A program made the position numbers and the translations under genes. Shown in pieces: positions 51,883 to 59,625 of a stretch of 64,000 nt of DNA. The DNA comes from Acinetobacter sp. TGL-Y2 (lineage in GTDB: Bacteria > Pseudomonadota > Gammaproteobacteria > Pseudomonadales > Moraxellaceae): positions 1,736,001 to 1,800,000 of the forward strand of contig NZ_CP015110.1 in assembly GCF_001612555.1 (NCBI RefSeq). The letters run 5' to 3'. The notes under the pieces are model-generated. The model was not told the origin of the DNA. It ran no database searches and saw only the letters and a list, made by a program, of their open reading frames with translations. Each line of letters opens with the position of its first letter. Positions within the stretch are counted from its first letter, which is position 1.

Positions 51883-51911
51883 AAGCCTGATTCTCTAGAT
51901 CAGGCTTTTTT
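51883..51911. terminator. Hairpin between CII-like and replication genes
   Basis: AAGCCTGAT and ATCAGGCTT arms around TCTCTAG. On the plus strand six T residues follow; on the minus strand the tail is only TTTC. It may attenuate the minus-strand operon before antitermination, or block stray plus transcripts. Confidence 0.5.
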
Positions 51912-52356
51912 ATTCGTCTACGCATTTGTTTATTTGAGCGCCTAGTTCAGCTAGCACCACATGTAACTGGTGAATCACTTTTGACATATCCATTGCTTCC
52001 CCACGTGTGATTCGTCCATCTGTCATCATTTCTTTGAATAGCGAATACACGTCACCCCCTCCCATACCAAGACTCAGTACTAGATCTGTGAGTGCCGTAT
52101 CTCTGCATTCAGGAATGCACGGTAGATTAATGGCCACTTTTCCATGTTGGGCATTTAAGCTCTGTAAAATCCTAAAGTCGTTTGTGAGTTCCATCAGTTT
52201 TGAAGCTTCAATCAGCGTCAAATGATGGGTCTCTGTATTTGGGTTCACTTTGCTGTTCAGCACTGCTGGGCTTTTGATGCCTAAGCGTGGTGCCAATGCG
52301 TTAGATCCGCCTGGATAGTCGTGCACGGTGTTGTAAGCAGCATCTGAAATGTTCAT
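51910..52356 (-). CDS. CII-type phage regulatory protein (Phage_CP76-like)
   Basis: 148 residues. It starts MNISDAAYNTVHDYPGGSNA, then LAPRLGIKSPAVLNSKVNP and HHLTLIEASKLMELTNDFRI, the CP76/CII family pattern with an HTH-like N-terminus. The second gene of the cro operon, where lambdoids encode the establishment activator. It probably helps decide lysogeny. Confidence 0.75.
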   Translation of the reverse strand: MNISDAAYNTVHDYPGGSNALAPRLGIKSPAVLNSKVNPNTETHHLTLIEASKLMELTNDFRILQSLNAQHGKVAINLPCIPECRDTALTDLVLSLGMGGGDVYSLFKEMMTDGRITRGEAMDMSKVIHQLHVVLAELGAQINKCVDE

Positions 52357-52380
52357 TGAGAGTCCTTTTGAACGTGGTTA

Positions 52381-52626
52381 TTAAACAGATGCTTTATTAC
52401 TATTTTCAGTAGAACGAACATATGCCCAATTGATATCTGGACGTAATTGTTCGGCCTTTACCAGTTCATTGGTAAATTCTTCAATAGGTAAACAACGCTC
52501 TTCAGGAATTCTATTGAAATTCCATTTACTTAAAGCCCATGGCGTTATGCCCAATCCACGGGCTAATGCAGATTTACTGCCAGCTATTCCTATCGCTTTT
52601 TCTAATGCATTTTTTGGAGATGACAT
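52381..52626 (-). CDS. Cro/YdaS-type repressor
   Basis: 81 residues from the ATG at 52626 (MSSPKNALEKAIGIAGSKSA, then LARGLGITPWALSKWNFNRI). The YdaS/Cro-like HTH is clear. It is divergent from cI with three candidate operators between them, so it is the lytic repressor of the switch. Confidence 0.8.
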   Translation of the reverse strand: MSSPKNALEKAIGIAGSKSALARGLGITPWALSKWNFNRIPEERCLPIEEFTNELVKAEQLRPDINWAYVRSTENSNKASV

Positions 52627-52642
52627 AATGCAACCACTAACA

Positions 52643-52724
52643 CTACTTAAAGTAGAAGATAATATACTACCAAAAATAGAATTGGTGCAACTAAAAATAC
52701 GGGGTAAACTTCTACCATTGGTAG
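52643..52724. promoter_or_regulatory. cro/cI operator region (three sites)
   Basis: Three 13-bp sites with consensus CTAC-x5-GTAG: CTACTTAAAGTAG (52643-52655, perfect 6-bp arms), CTACCAAAAATAG (52667-52679, degenerate) and CTACCATTGGTAG (52712-52724, perfect arms). They lie between the divergent cro and cI starts. On the minus strand TTGCAC and TATATT, 18 bp apart, may form the cro promoter. The first site recurs exactly at 56978-56990. Confidence 0.7.
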
Positions 52725-52744
52725 AAAGTGGAAAGCGATCCAAA

Positions 52745-53407
52745 GTGCAAACAGTTAAATATCAAGAATTTGCATCTAGACTTAAAAGTCTTATGGAAAA
52801 AAATGGCTCACCAATAAAAACAGTGAACCAGTTAAAAGATGCTATCGAAGTGACATATGAAATGGCACGACGTTATACGCTTGGTTCTGCAAAGCCTCGT
52901 GAAGAGAAAATGCAGGTTTTAGCTGAGAAATTTAATGTTGATATTAGCTATTTGGATCATGGAACTGGTGTAGAGCCGAATATAACTAACCCATTCCCTA
53001 TTGCTGGCCGTTTAATCCCGGTTATTTCTTGGGTACAGGCAGGTACATGGACCAGTGCTGAAGCTGTTCCTGCGAATACTCAATTTGATGAATGGCTTCC
53101 ACCAAATCCAAAATGTGGAAAAAATGGTTACGGACTTGAAGTTGTGGGTGAATCTATGCTCCCCGACTTCCGACCTACAGATAAAATATATGTAAACCCT
53201 GACTTTCAGGTAAGTGACTTGAAAACTGGGGATTTAGTTATTGTTTCTTGTGAAGGTGATAAGGCTGCTACTTTTAAAAAACTCATCGTAGAAACAGACA
53301 GTATGTATTTACAGCCTTTAAATCCTGAATGGTCTGAGAAAGCAATTGCTTTGGAGGATGGCTGTAAATTGGTTGGGAAAGTTGTTGGTTTATACCGAGA
53401 TGTTTAA
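52745..53407 (+). CDS. CI-like repressor with S24 peptidase domain
   Basis: 220 residues from a GTG at 52745 (GGAAAG about 10 nt upstream); a further in-frame ATG lies at residue 17. HTH part: VNQLKDAIEVTYEMARRYTL. LexA/CI peptidase part: EVVGESMLPDFRPTDKIYVN with the nucleophilic Ser and GDKAATFKKLI with the catalytic Lys. An Ala-Gly cleavage site is likely at VQAGTW. DNA damage would trigger self-cleavage and induction. An OLD-like gene follows by 23 bp on the same strand. Confidence 0.88.
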   Translation: MQTVKYQEFASRLKSLMEKNGSPIKTVNQLKDAIEVTYEMARRYTLGSAKPREEKMQVLAEKFNVDISYLDHGTGVEPNITNPFPIAGRLIPVISWVQAGTWTSAEAVPANTQFDEWLPPNPKCGKNGYGLEVVGESMLPDFRPTDKIYVNPDFQVSDLKTGDLVIVSCEGDKAATFKKLIVETDSMYLQPLNPEWSEKAIALEDGCKLVGKVVGLYRDV

Positions 53408-53430
53408 AATTATTTTTTTGGGGAATAAAT

Positions 53431-55158
53431 ATGAAAATTAAACTTAAATCCATCAACTTTGGAGAAAAAAAATTCAGGAAATTGCAAAAACTTGATATAA
53501 AATTTTCAGATAGAATAACCGTTATAGGTGGTTTAAATGGTATTGGGAAATCCACTATCTTAGGTTTGATTGCTAATTGTAGCGGAATTAGATCAGCTAC
53601 TTATAAAAGTTATTTTGATAGCGTATATCAATCTAATTTTCAAGAACTTTTTCATTTGGATGAAAATGACGATTACTTAGAATCAACTGAAAATAAGGCA
53701 TATATTGATATTGAATATGATTGTGATGGCAATAAGTTTTTAAAACGTTGCAGTGTAACAAGGCATAGTGAAACTCTCGAAAATAGCGAAACAATAACTA
53801 GATTAAAAATTGTACCTAGAAGTCAAGACAAGTCCATGGGGAGTTTATTAAAAATAGGTGATTCAGCTAAAGTTCCATTGCCTACCTTATATCTTGGAAT
53901 GAGTCGTATGACACCTATTGGTGAATATGAAAAAGATAGAATTAAGCAAACTAAAATTAGAATTATTGACCAAATCGATAAAAATTATATATATGATCTT
54001 TTTAGTCGCGTAGTTGTATTTGATTTATCTCCAGTTACTGAACCAATTATCGATCATGATTTTAAAGGCTCTAAAAAAAGATCAAAAATTCCCAGCTTAA
54101 AGCATAATACTCTTTCAATTTCCTTGGGTCAGGACTCTTTGAGTAGCATCTTTACAGCTTTAGCTTCTTTTAAAAAAATACAACGTGAAATGGGTAGTGA
54201 ATATCCAGGCGGTTTACTAATAATTGATGAAATTGATGCTGGTTTACATCATATTGCTCAAGTCAGATTAATAAATTTATTGAAAACTGAAGCACGTAAA
54301 TTAAATATTCAAATCATATTCACTACGCATTCTCTAACAATATTTAAAAATATACTTACCGTTAATGATCAACAAAGAGCTAATGGAAATATTCCTGATT
54401 CTGTTGTCTACATGCATAATACACCATCTCCTAAAATCACCCCTAATCCGTCATATATTTGGATTGAAAATAATCAATTTTCGCAAAGTAACATAGAAAC
54501 ACAACAAGTCGAAATTCCAAGAGAGGTTAAAGTTTATCTTGAAGATGAGGAAGCTGCTTTTTTTCTAAAAAAAATATTTTGTTTTAAAAATACAAACGAT
54601 TATGTTAAAACTTTCGGTGTTGATTTAAAAATAATCCCATTGAAAGTTAGCTGTACTAGCCTAATGAATCTATTTATGGCAGATGATTATTTTAAGGGTG
54701 TAGTAATAATCCCTGATAACGATATTCTCTCAGAACAAGGTAATAGATTAATCGTTGAGCATAATCAGCAGTTTTCTCCATTACCGGGTGATAAATCTTT
54801 CACACCTAACACAATATCAACAGATCGGAATCCAGAAAAAATAATTTACAATTATATTAACAATAAAATTGTAAATTATAATAATGATGATCAGTTTTGG
54901 GAAAAACTATTAGAATATAATAATGGTTCATATGATTACGATTTTATATATAATACTATTTTACCATTACCTGAAAATGATACCAATCATAACCACTTTA
55001 AGAAACCACGTGATAGAATGAAATACTGGTTTAATTTACATAAAGACTTTATAGAAAATGGTAAAATTATTGAGCTATGGTGTAGCGAAAATGAATCAAA
55101 TGTTGATTCATTTTGTTCAAACTTTGAAAAGAGTGTTGCTTTTGTCACTCAGCAATGA
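53431..55158 (+). CDS. OLD-like ATPase with TOPRIM-type C-terminal domain
   Basis: 575 residues. ABC-type ATPase: Walker A GGLNGIGKST (33-42), signature LSLGQDSLSS, Walker B LLIIDEIDAGL (about 258-268), H-loop IIFTTHS. From about residue 365 a TOPRIM-like nuclease core follows: KVYLEDEEAAFFLKKIF (acidic Glu) and VVIIPDNDIL (D-x-D). This is the order of P2 OLD, GajA and related defence nucleases. It lies 23 bp behind cI with a GGGGAA site, and a methylase gene follows by 27 bp, so it is probably expressed in the lysogen. Confidence 0.78.
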   Translation: MKIKLKSINFGEKKFRKLQKLDIKFSDRITVIGGLNGIGKSTILGLIANCSGIRSATYKSYFDSVYQSNFQELFHLDENDDYLESTENKAYIDIEYDCDGNKFLKRCSVTRHSETLENSETITRLKIVPRSQDKSMGSLLKIGDSAKVPLPTLYLGMSRMTPIGEYEKDRIKQTKIRIIDQIDKNYIYDLFSRVVVFDLSPVTEPIIDHDFKGSKKRSKIPSLKHNTLSISLGQDSLSSIFTALASFKKIQREMGSEYPGGLLIIDEIDAGLHHIAQVRLINLLKTEARKLNIQIIFTTHSLTIFKNILTVNDQQRANGNIPDSVVYMHNTPSPKITPNPSYIWIENNQFSQSNIETQQVEIPREVKVYLEDEEAAFFLKKIFCFKNTNDYVKTFGVDLKIIPLKVSCTSLMNLFMADDYFKGVVIIPDNDILSEQGNRLIVEHNQQFSPLPGDKSFTPNTISTDRNPEKIIYNYINNKIVNYNNDDQFWEKLLEYNNGSYDYDFIYNTILPLPENDTNHNHFKKPRDRMKYWFNLHKDFIENGKIIELWCSENESNVDSFCSNFEKSVAFVTQQ

Positions 55159-55185
55159 TTTATTTCCATCTTATAAGGAATATAA

Positions 55186-56049
55186 GTGTCTTCTTTTTTA
55201 ACACCGCTTCGCTATCCTGGTGGAAAAGGTAAATTTGCGCCATTTGTTAAAGACTTAATGGCGGTTAATAACTTATCAGGCGATTATCTGGAACCTTATG
55301 CTGGGGGTTCTGGGGTTGCTTTAGATCTACTGTTTAATGAATGTTCTCAAAATATTCATATCAATGATTTTGATATTGCTGTTTTTAATTTCTGGAAATC
55401 CGCTACCGAACAAACTGATGGAATTTTGAAACTTATTCAAGATACCAATGTGACTATCGAAGAATGGCACAAGCAAAAGCTCATTTTGAATAACCCCAAC
55501 GAATTCACCCAACTTGAACATGGTTTTGCTACTTTCTTTTTAAACAGAACCAATCGTTCTGGAATTTTGAAAGGTGGTGTTATTGGTGGTAAAAATCAAG
55601 ATGGGAACTATAAACTTGATGCACGCTACAATAAAAACAACCTATCAAAACGTATTGAAAAAATTGGCTTATATAAAGATCGTATCAAAGTCTACAATGA
55701 AGATGCATTGGAACTTTTAAAAAGAGTTGACTCTTTTTTACCTGAAGACTCCTTGATATATCTTGATCCCCCATACTATGTTAAGGGTCAAGGTCTATAT
55801 AGAAACTTCTACGTTCATGATGATCATGTAAAGATTCGTCAGGCTTTAGATAATGTTAAATCTAAATGGATTGTATCTTATGATAACTGTCCTGAAATCA
55901 AAGAAATTTACTCAGGATATCGTCAAGAAGATTATGCTTTGAATTATAGCGCTTATTACAAAATGAAAGGTTCTGAAGTCATGATTTATTGTGATCATAT
56001 AGAGCCAGTAGAAATACCCAATAAACAATTTGAATTTGATATTGCATAA
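55186..56049 (+). CDS. DNA adenine methyltransferase (Dam/D12 class)
   Basis: 287 residues from a GTG at 55186 behind AAGGAA. D12-class motifs: PLRYPGGKGKFAPFV (N-terminal), LEPYAGGSGVALDL (SAM-binding motif I), and DSLIYLDPPYYVKGQGLYR with the catalytic DPPY at about residue 195. It methylates the N6 of adenine, usually in GATC-like sites; specificity is not readable. Paired with the OLD-like gene it could mark self DNA, or it may be an independent orphan methylase. Confidence 0.88.
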   Translation: MSSFLTPLRYPGGKGKFAPFVKDLMAVNNLSGDYLEPYAGGSGVALDLLFNECSQNIHINDFDIAVFNFWKSATEQTDGILKLIQDTNVTIEEWHKQKLILNNPNEFTQLEHGFATFFLNRTNRSGILKGGVIGGKNQDGNYKLDARYNKNNLSKRIEKIGLYKDRIKVYNEDALELLKRVDSFLPEDSLIYLDPPYYVKGQGLYRNFYVHDDHVKIRQALDNVKSKWIVSYDNCPEIKEIYSGYRQEDYALNYSAYYKMKGSEVMIYCDHIEPVEIPNKQFEFDIA

Positions 56050-56057
56050 GTTGACTT

Positions 56058-56080
56058 CCCACCCTAACGGTGGGCTTCTT
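56058..56080 (+). terminator. Hairpin after the methylase gene
   Basis: CCCACC-CTAAC-GGTGGG followed by CTTCTTATC, a weak T-tract, 9 bp after the methylase stop. Partial read-through is likely. Confidence 0.55.
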
Positions 56081-56129
56081 ATCATTTTAATTCTATAATT
56101 AAAAAACCTATACTTTAATTGCCATAACA

Positions 56130-56453
56130 ATGAAAAAAATTCTAATACCTATGCTTTTCAGTATCGCAATTACGGGCTGCCAAAAAGAATATGCTGAAAA
56201 TCCAAATAGTAAAACTAGATTCGAAACGTCTGATGCTTTGATTGGAACTTATCTCGATAAGCTAGACTCGACTTCTACATCTCTTGAAGAAAAGACTCAG
56301 ATTGCCTGTAAAGACTACCCAAATGAATACAAAAAGAATTACATGCCTGCCCTTTTAGTCCTCTCGCCTGACTATACAGAAACTGAGCTTTTAAAAGATT
56401 TAGACACAGCTTTAGATTATTACAAAAGCAATCTAAATATTAAGTGTGAATAA
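56130..56453 (+). CDS. Small lipoprotein
   Basis: 107 residues. The signal peptide MKKILIPMLFSIAITGC ends in a lipobox (AITGC). The mature part is helical (SLEEKTQIACKDYPNEYKKN). Two further Cys may pair. Probably a lysogenic-conversion envelope protein, perhaps in superinfection exclusion; that is a guess. Confidence 0.65.
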   Translation: MKKILIPMLFSIAITGCQKEYAENPNSKTRFETSDALIGTYLDKLDSTSTSLEEKTQIACKDYPNEYKKNYMPALLVLSPDYTETELLKDLDTALDYYKSNLNIKCE

Positions 56454-56473
56454 ATTTTAATTTTTTACTGCGA

Positions 56474-56499
56474 ACCCGACGTAGTCCTTTGGATCGGGT
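56474..56499 (+). promoter_or_regulatory. Hairpin directly before RBS of 56509 gene
   Basis: ACCCGA and TCGGGT arms enclose CGTAGTCCTTTGGA. The RBS GGAG follows at once, so the hairpin could gate translation. It shares the loop word CTTTGGA with the leader at 11694-11721. Confidence 0.4.
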
Positions 56500-56508
56500 G
56501 GAGAAACC

Positions 56509-56754
56509 ATGTTTGAACTTAGAGTTATTGATGTTTCAAGAAGTGATCTTGTAAATTTATTTAAGCACTCATTTAAATCTCTACCCAATCAAGGTGACTG
56601 GATAGAGATTGATAAAGATGAAAAAGGATTAATCTATGAGGTTGTAAAGATTATTCATTCTTCAAAAGGATTGGATTCTGATATCTATGTAAAGCTTGTT
56701 GGATCAACTCCAATAGCTGTGAAGAGTCTGGTTCAGAAAAATGACAACCAATAA
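56509..56754 (+). CDS. Small hypothetical protein
   Basis: 81 residues with a good GGAG RBS. It reads MFELRVIDVSRSDLVNLFKH, then LPNQGDWIEIDKDEKGLIYE. A small beta barrel is likely. Last gene of the cI operon before a terminator at 56890. Function unknown. Confidence 0.55.
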   Translation: MFELRVIDVSRSDLVNLFKHSFKSLPNQGDWIEIDKDEKGLIYEVVKIIHSSKGLDSDIYVKLVGSTPIAVKSLVQKNDNQ

Positions 56755-56872
56755 TTTGATTTTTTTCACTTAAGTCTTTTTGGTCTGTAATAATTATTCC
56801 AAGAAAATCTACACCAGTAAGACCTTGTTTTTTTATTTCGACTAATTCACCTTCTTTTGTAATACCAATCAT
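56651..56872 (-). CDS. Possible small protein, overlaps the convergent gene
   Basis: 73 codons reading MIGITKEGELVEIKKQGLTG, then VDFLGIIITDQKDLSEKNQI. A GGAG lies 12 nt upstream. Its last third overlaps the convergent 56509-56754 gene, and a plus-strand terminator lies in its leader. The first 40 residues look protein-like, but evidence is thin. Confidence 0.35.
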   Translation of the reverse strand: MIGITKEGELVEIKKQGLTGVDFLGIIITDQKDLSEKNQIIGCHFSEPDSSQLLELIQQALHRYQNPILLKNE

Positions 56873-56889
56873 TCAAAATAACTCCAAAT

Positions 56890-56913
56890 AACCCACCCTG
56901 CGTGGGTTTTCTT
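56890..56913 (+). terminator. Terminator of the cI (lysogenic) operon
   Basis: AACCCAC-CCTGC-GTGGGTT followed by TTCTTTTG. It separates the cI operon from the early recombination operon. Confidence 0.7.
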
Positions 56914-56933
56914 TTGCCTAGGATAAACCAAAA

Positions 56934-56993
56934 CAACTTAAAGTAGAATTATTTTCTACTATGTATTGACTTATTTTCTACTTAAAGTAGTAT
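56934..56993 (+). promoter_or_regulatory. Early (pL-like) promoter with CI operators
   Basis: TTGACT (56966-56971) and TAGTAT (56988-56993), 16 bp apart, form a good sigma-70 promoter. The spacer and -10 edge carry CTACTTAAAGTAG (56978-56990), identical to the first operator at cro/cI. A second copy with one mismatch, CAACTTAAAGTAG, lies at 56934-56946. Confidence 0.75.
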
Positions 56994-57012
56994 TTATCTC
57001 ACAGACAATAAA

Positions 57013-57045
57013 AAGCCCCGAGAACTTTCGACGGAATCAGGGCTT
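57013..57045 (+). promoter_or_regulatory. Leader hairpin of the early operon
   Basis: AAGCCC and GGGCTT arms enclose CGAGAACTTTCGACGGAATCA, between the early promoter and the first gene (ATG 57065). No T-run follows, so it is not a simple terminator. It is nearly identical to the minus-strand leader at 11694-11721. Confidence 0.5.
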
Positions 57046-57064
57046 TGCAACTTGCGAGATAATT

Positions 57065-57496
57065 ATGAACACAAAACTAAATCCAATCAACTCCTTTACT
57101 GTTGCAGCCTTCGCTGCTTCAGTATCAATTGGTGTATTAGCGTTCACCTACGAGCCTAATTCATACCAATCAGCCCCAAACCCTGCATCTCAATCAACTG
57201 ATTCTGAATACGCCCTTCAAGCTCTGACTATGAGCTCAAATACCCAAGGTGAAGCAACCATCAACCTTGACGGTTTTAAAGTTCAAGTTGCATTTGAAGT
57301 TGAACCATTCCCAGACAGTTACGGTGTACCTGGTTCAGAATTCACCGCTGTAGAAGTAGTAGATCTTCATAACGTGAACGTATTCGATGCCAATGGCAAT
57401 CCATACAAAGACTTCACAGATCACGTGGACCATCGCTATATCAACCTACTCATCAAAGGTTATATCGAAAAGCATCAATTAGTGGAGACTGTCTAA
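57065..57496 (+). CDS. Early phage protein with N-terminal hydrophobic segment
   Basis: 143 residues from the ATG at 57065; the longer frame to 56966 runs through promoter and leader. A membrane or signal segment (TVAAFAASVSIGVLAF) is followed by a soluble domain (GEATINLDGFKVQVAFEVEP). Not recognised. First gene of the early operon; shares a base with the next start. Confidence 0.6.
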   Translation: MNTKLNPINSFTVAAFAASVSIGVLAFTYEPNSYQSAPNPASQSTDSEYALQALTMSSNTQGEATINLDGFKVQVAFEVEPFPDSYGVPGSEFTAVEVVDLHNVNVFDANGNPYKDFTDHVDHRYINLLIKGYIEKHQLVETV

Positions 57497-57792
57497 TGAG
57501 CACCAATACTAATTTTTGTGAATACCAAGGTCGTGATGACAAAGGCTATTTCATGGTTCGCCTAGTCCGCACTACCTACAAGTATGTGACTGGCACTATT
57601 TATAAACAAAACGCAGATGGTTCATTTTCAAAACTTTCGCTTGAAGAAGATGTAGCAAAACCTTGGATACGCCAGAACCTTGATCGTGAGATCAATTTCC
57701 AGATGCGTAAAGCACGTGCAATCGCATATCAATCAAGCTACATCCCATCTCACGAACGCAAAGCTTACAAGCGTCGTATTGGCTCACTTTAA
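57496..57792 (+). CDS. Early phage protein, unknown
   Basis: 98 residues, basic at the C-terminus (MRKARAIAYQSSYIPSHERK). TAATG overlap with the previous gene. No motif recognised; it may bind nucleic acid. Confidence 0.6.
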   Translation: MSTNTNFCEYQGRDDKGYFMVRLVRTTYKYVTGTIYKQNADGSFSKLSLEEDVAKPWIRQNLDREINFQMRKARAIAYQSSYIPSHERKAYKRRIGSL

Positions 57793-57803
57793 GGGGAATG
57801 ATC

Positions 57804-58538
57804 ATGACAAATTCAAATATTCAAGCACCATCAGAAAACAATTTAAATGCTTTACAGCAGATCCAGTTGGAATTAAAAGCACCGAAAAGCAAATTTAATA
57901 AATTTGGCAACTTTCACTACCGTAACTGCGAAGACATTCTTGAAGCGGTAAAGCCCCTACTTCAAAAATACAATTCGACCCTCATCATCACAGATGAAGT
58001 TCAGGAAGTTGCTGGCGTGGTGATTGTGAGTGCAAATGTGATCTTCACAGATTCATTCGGTACAGCAACAATCGTAAAAGCTCATGCAGGAGTAGAAGTT
58101 AATAAGAAAGGAATGGATGTTGCTCAAACATTCGGTGCATCAAGCTCATATGCGCGTAAATACGCCCTAAATGGCATGTTCTTAATCGATGACACCAAAG
58201 ACTATGACTCGGATGAATACCACGATCAGGTCAATAATGGCGCTGCCAGAGAGCAGAAACAACAGCAGAACTATCAAGCTCGCCAAAATAACCAGACTTC
58301 ACAACAACAGCAAGCAGCTCCACCCAAAAAACCAAAACGTACACCGGATCAGCTTTATCAAGATGCTTTAAAAGCCATCCGTGATACGCCAGATAAACAG
58401 GTGCTTAAAGCTGCAATAAATAGATTTAAGGGTACTACTTACGAAGCAGGTATTACCAATGCCTGTCGTGCTCGAGCAGATCAGATGGGTTGGCCAACAC
58501 AAAGCCAGTCTCAACAAAACCAACCCGTTCATCACTAA
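57804..58538 (+). CDS. ERF-family single-strand annealing recombinase
   Basis: 244 residues from the ATG at 57804, which has AAGGGG 7 nt upstream. The ERF core is clear: LNALQQIQLELKAPKSKFNK, FGNFHYRNCEDILEAVKPLL, and VAQTFGASSSYARKYALNGM with FLIDDTKD. A Gln-rich linker and a short C-terminal domain follow. ERF anneals complementary strands for phage recombination, as in P22. Confidence 0.92.
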   Translation: MTNSNIQAPSENNLNALQQIQLELKAPKSKFNKFGNFHYRNCEDILEAVKPLLQKYNSTLIITDEVQEVAGVVIVSANVIFTDSFGTATIVKAHAGVEVNKKGMDVAQTFGASSSYARKYALNGMFLIDDTKDYDSDEYHDQVNNGAAREQKQQQNYQARQNNQTSQQQQAAPPKKPKRTPDQLYQDALKAIRDTPDKQVLKAAINRFKGTTYEAGITNACRARADQMGWPTQSQSQQNQPVHH

Positions 58539-58557
58539 TTGTCGAGGAATGGTCAGA

Positions 58558-58701
58558 ATGAATTTCAACTACTCGTCAATCACCCGAACACTCACAGTGT
58601 TCGGGGCAAAGATGACACATATATTCAATAACGTGGGTGTTGGTGAAATTGAGCACTTAATCATAGATGCAAAGTTTAAAGAAGCGACTTGGAGAAATTA
58701 A
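58558..58701 (+). CDS. Small early protein
   Basis: 47 residues, MNFNYSSITRTLTVFGAKMT then HIFNNVGVGEIEHLIIDAKF. GAGG lies 10 nt upstream of this ATG; ATG 58549 would overlap the RBS. Not recognised. Confidence 0.5.
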   Translation: MNFNYSSITRTLTVFGAKMTHIFNNVGVGEIEHLIIDAKFKEATWRN

Positions 58702-58702
58702 A

Positions 58703-58945
58703 ATGAATAACACCCCAATGGATCTAAACATGGTTTTGTTTGCTCAACTTGAGCGCCTCAGTAATCCAGATTTGAAAGGTGGTGAATTAGAGGCTGAAAT
58801 TCAAAAATCTGTAGCTATCGAAAAAATTAGTGAGCAAGTCATTAAAAATAACAATATGCGTTTAAGTGCCGCAAAATTAGTGGCTGAATATCGTGGCATT
58901 AAAAATGCTGATTCAGTTGAAATTCCACAAAGCTTAATTGGGTGA
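58703..58945 (+). CDS. Small early phage protein
   Basis: 80 residues from the ATG at 58703, with GGAG 8 nt upstream and starting 1 nt after the previous stop. It reads MNNTPMDLNMVLFAQLERLS, then VIKNNNMRLSAAKLVAEYRG. Similar small proteins accompany phage recombination genes; function unknown. Confidence 0.6.
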   Translation: MNNTPMDLNMVLFAQLERLSNPDLKGGELEAEIQKSVAIEKISEQVIKNNNMRLSAAKLVAEYRGIKNADSVEIPQSLIG

Positions 58946-58948
58946 TAT

Positions 58949-59548
58949 ATGTCAAAAGGTGCTGCAATCATATACACCCAAGCACAATTGGAGTTTATAG
59001 AATCTAATTGTATCTTAGGGAGAAAAGAGCTGACTGAAAAAGTGAATAGTAAATTTGGAACTTCTTTTGCAGTTGATCATATTAAATCCCTGTGCACGCG
59101 TAAAAAATGGAATACAGGTAGATCTGGTTGCTTTCAGAAGGGATCAATACCTTGGAATACTGGCACTAAAGGAGTCTGTAAACCAAACTCTGGAAACTTT
59201 AAAAAAGGCCAGATTACTTGGAATAAAAAACCCATAGGGTACGAACGAATATGCTCTAAAGATGGCTATCTTCTGATTAAGATTGCCGAGCCTAATGTTT
59301 TTGTCCTTAAGCACAGATTTATTTGGGAGAAAGTAAACGGCCCTATACCTGACAGCCATACCCTTGCCTTCAAGAACATGGATAGAGCTGATTGTCGTTT
59401 AGAGAATTTGCTTTTAATGAACAAGGCAGAGATGGTTCGATATAACCAAAGTTTTCATAAGTTGGCTACGCCTGAAAGCAATGAGTCATGTCTATTGATG
59501 GCAAAAATCAAAAACCGTAAACATCAAATCCAGAAGCAGATGGCGTAA
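58949..59548 (+). CDS. Free-standing HNH homing-type endonuclease
   Basis: 199 residues. An N-terminal HTH-like part (TQAQLEFIESNCILGRKELT) is followed by repeated N-T-G motifs (CFQKGSIPWNTGTKGVCKPN) and an HNH core with VLKHRFIWEKVNGPIPDSHT, then DCRLENLLLMNKAEM. This resembles phage HNH_3/NUMOD-type homing endonucleases that spread by cutting homologous DNA lacking them. It sits within the early operon, 3 bp after the previous gene. Confidence 0.8.
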   Translation: MSKGAAIIYTQAQLEFIESNCILGRKELTEKVNSKFGTSFAVDHIKSLCTRKKWNTGRSGCFQKGSIPWNTGTKGVCKPNSGNFKKGQITWNKKPIGYERICSKDGYLLIKIAEPNVFVLKHRFIWEKVNGPIPDSHTLAFKNMDRADCRLENLLLMNKAEMVRYNQSFHKLATPESNESCLLMAKIKNRKHQIQKQMA

Positions 59549-59625
59549 TGGAAATAGGACTTTTACTTACTGAAATAGTAATGGTGATTTACGGACCAAT
59601 ACTGATTGAAATCGGGAGCTGGTGA
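59548..59625 (+). CDS. 25-residue hydrophobic peptide
   Basis: A 25-codon ORF, MEIGLLLTEIVMVIYGPILI then EIGSW. Its start overlaps the HNH stop (TAATG) and its stop overlaps the next start (TGATG). Double coupling suggests it is translated. One membrane span; function unknown. Confidence 0.45.
   Translation: MEIGLLLTEIVMVIYGPILIEIGSW

Noticed and set aside
52430..52744. N-terminal extension of the CI frame by 105 codons
   Set aside because: It would run antisense through cro and across the operators; the GTG at 52745 gives a normal-sized repressor.
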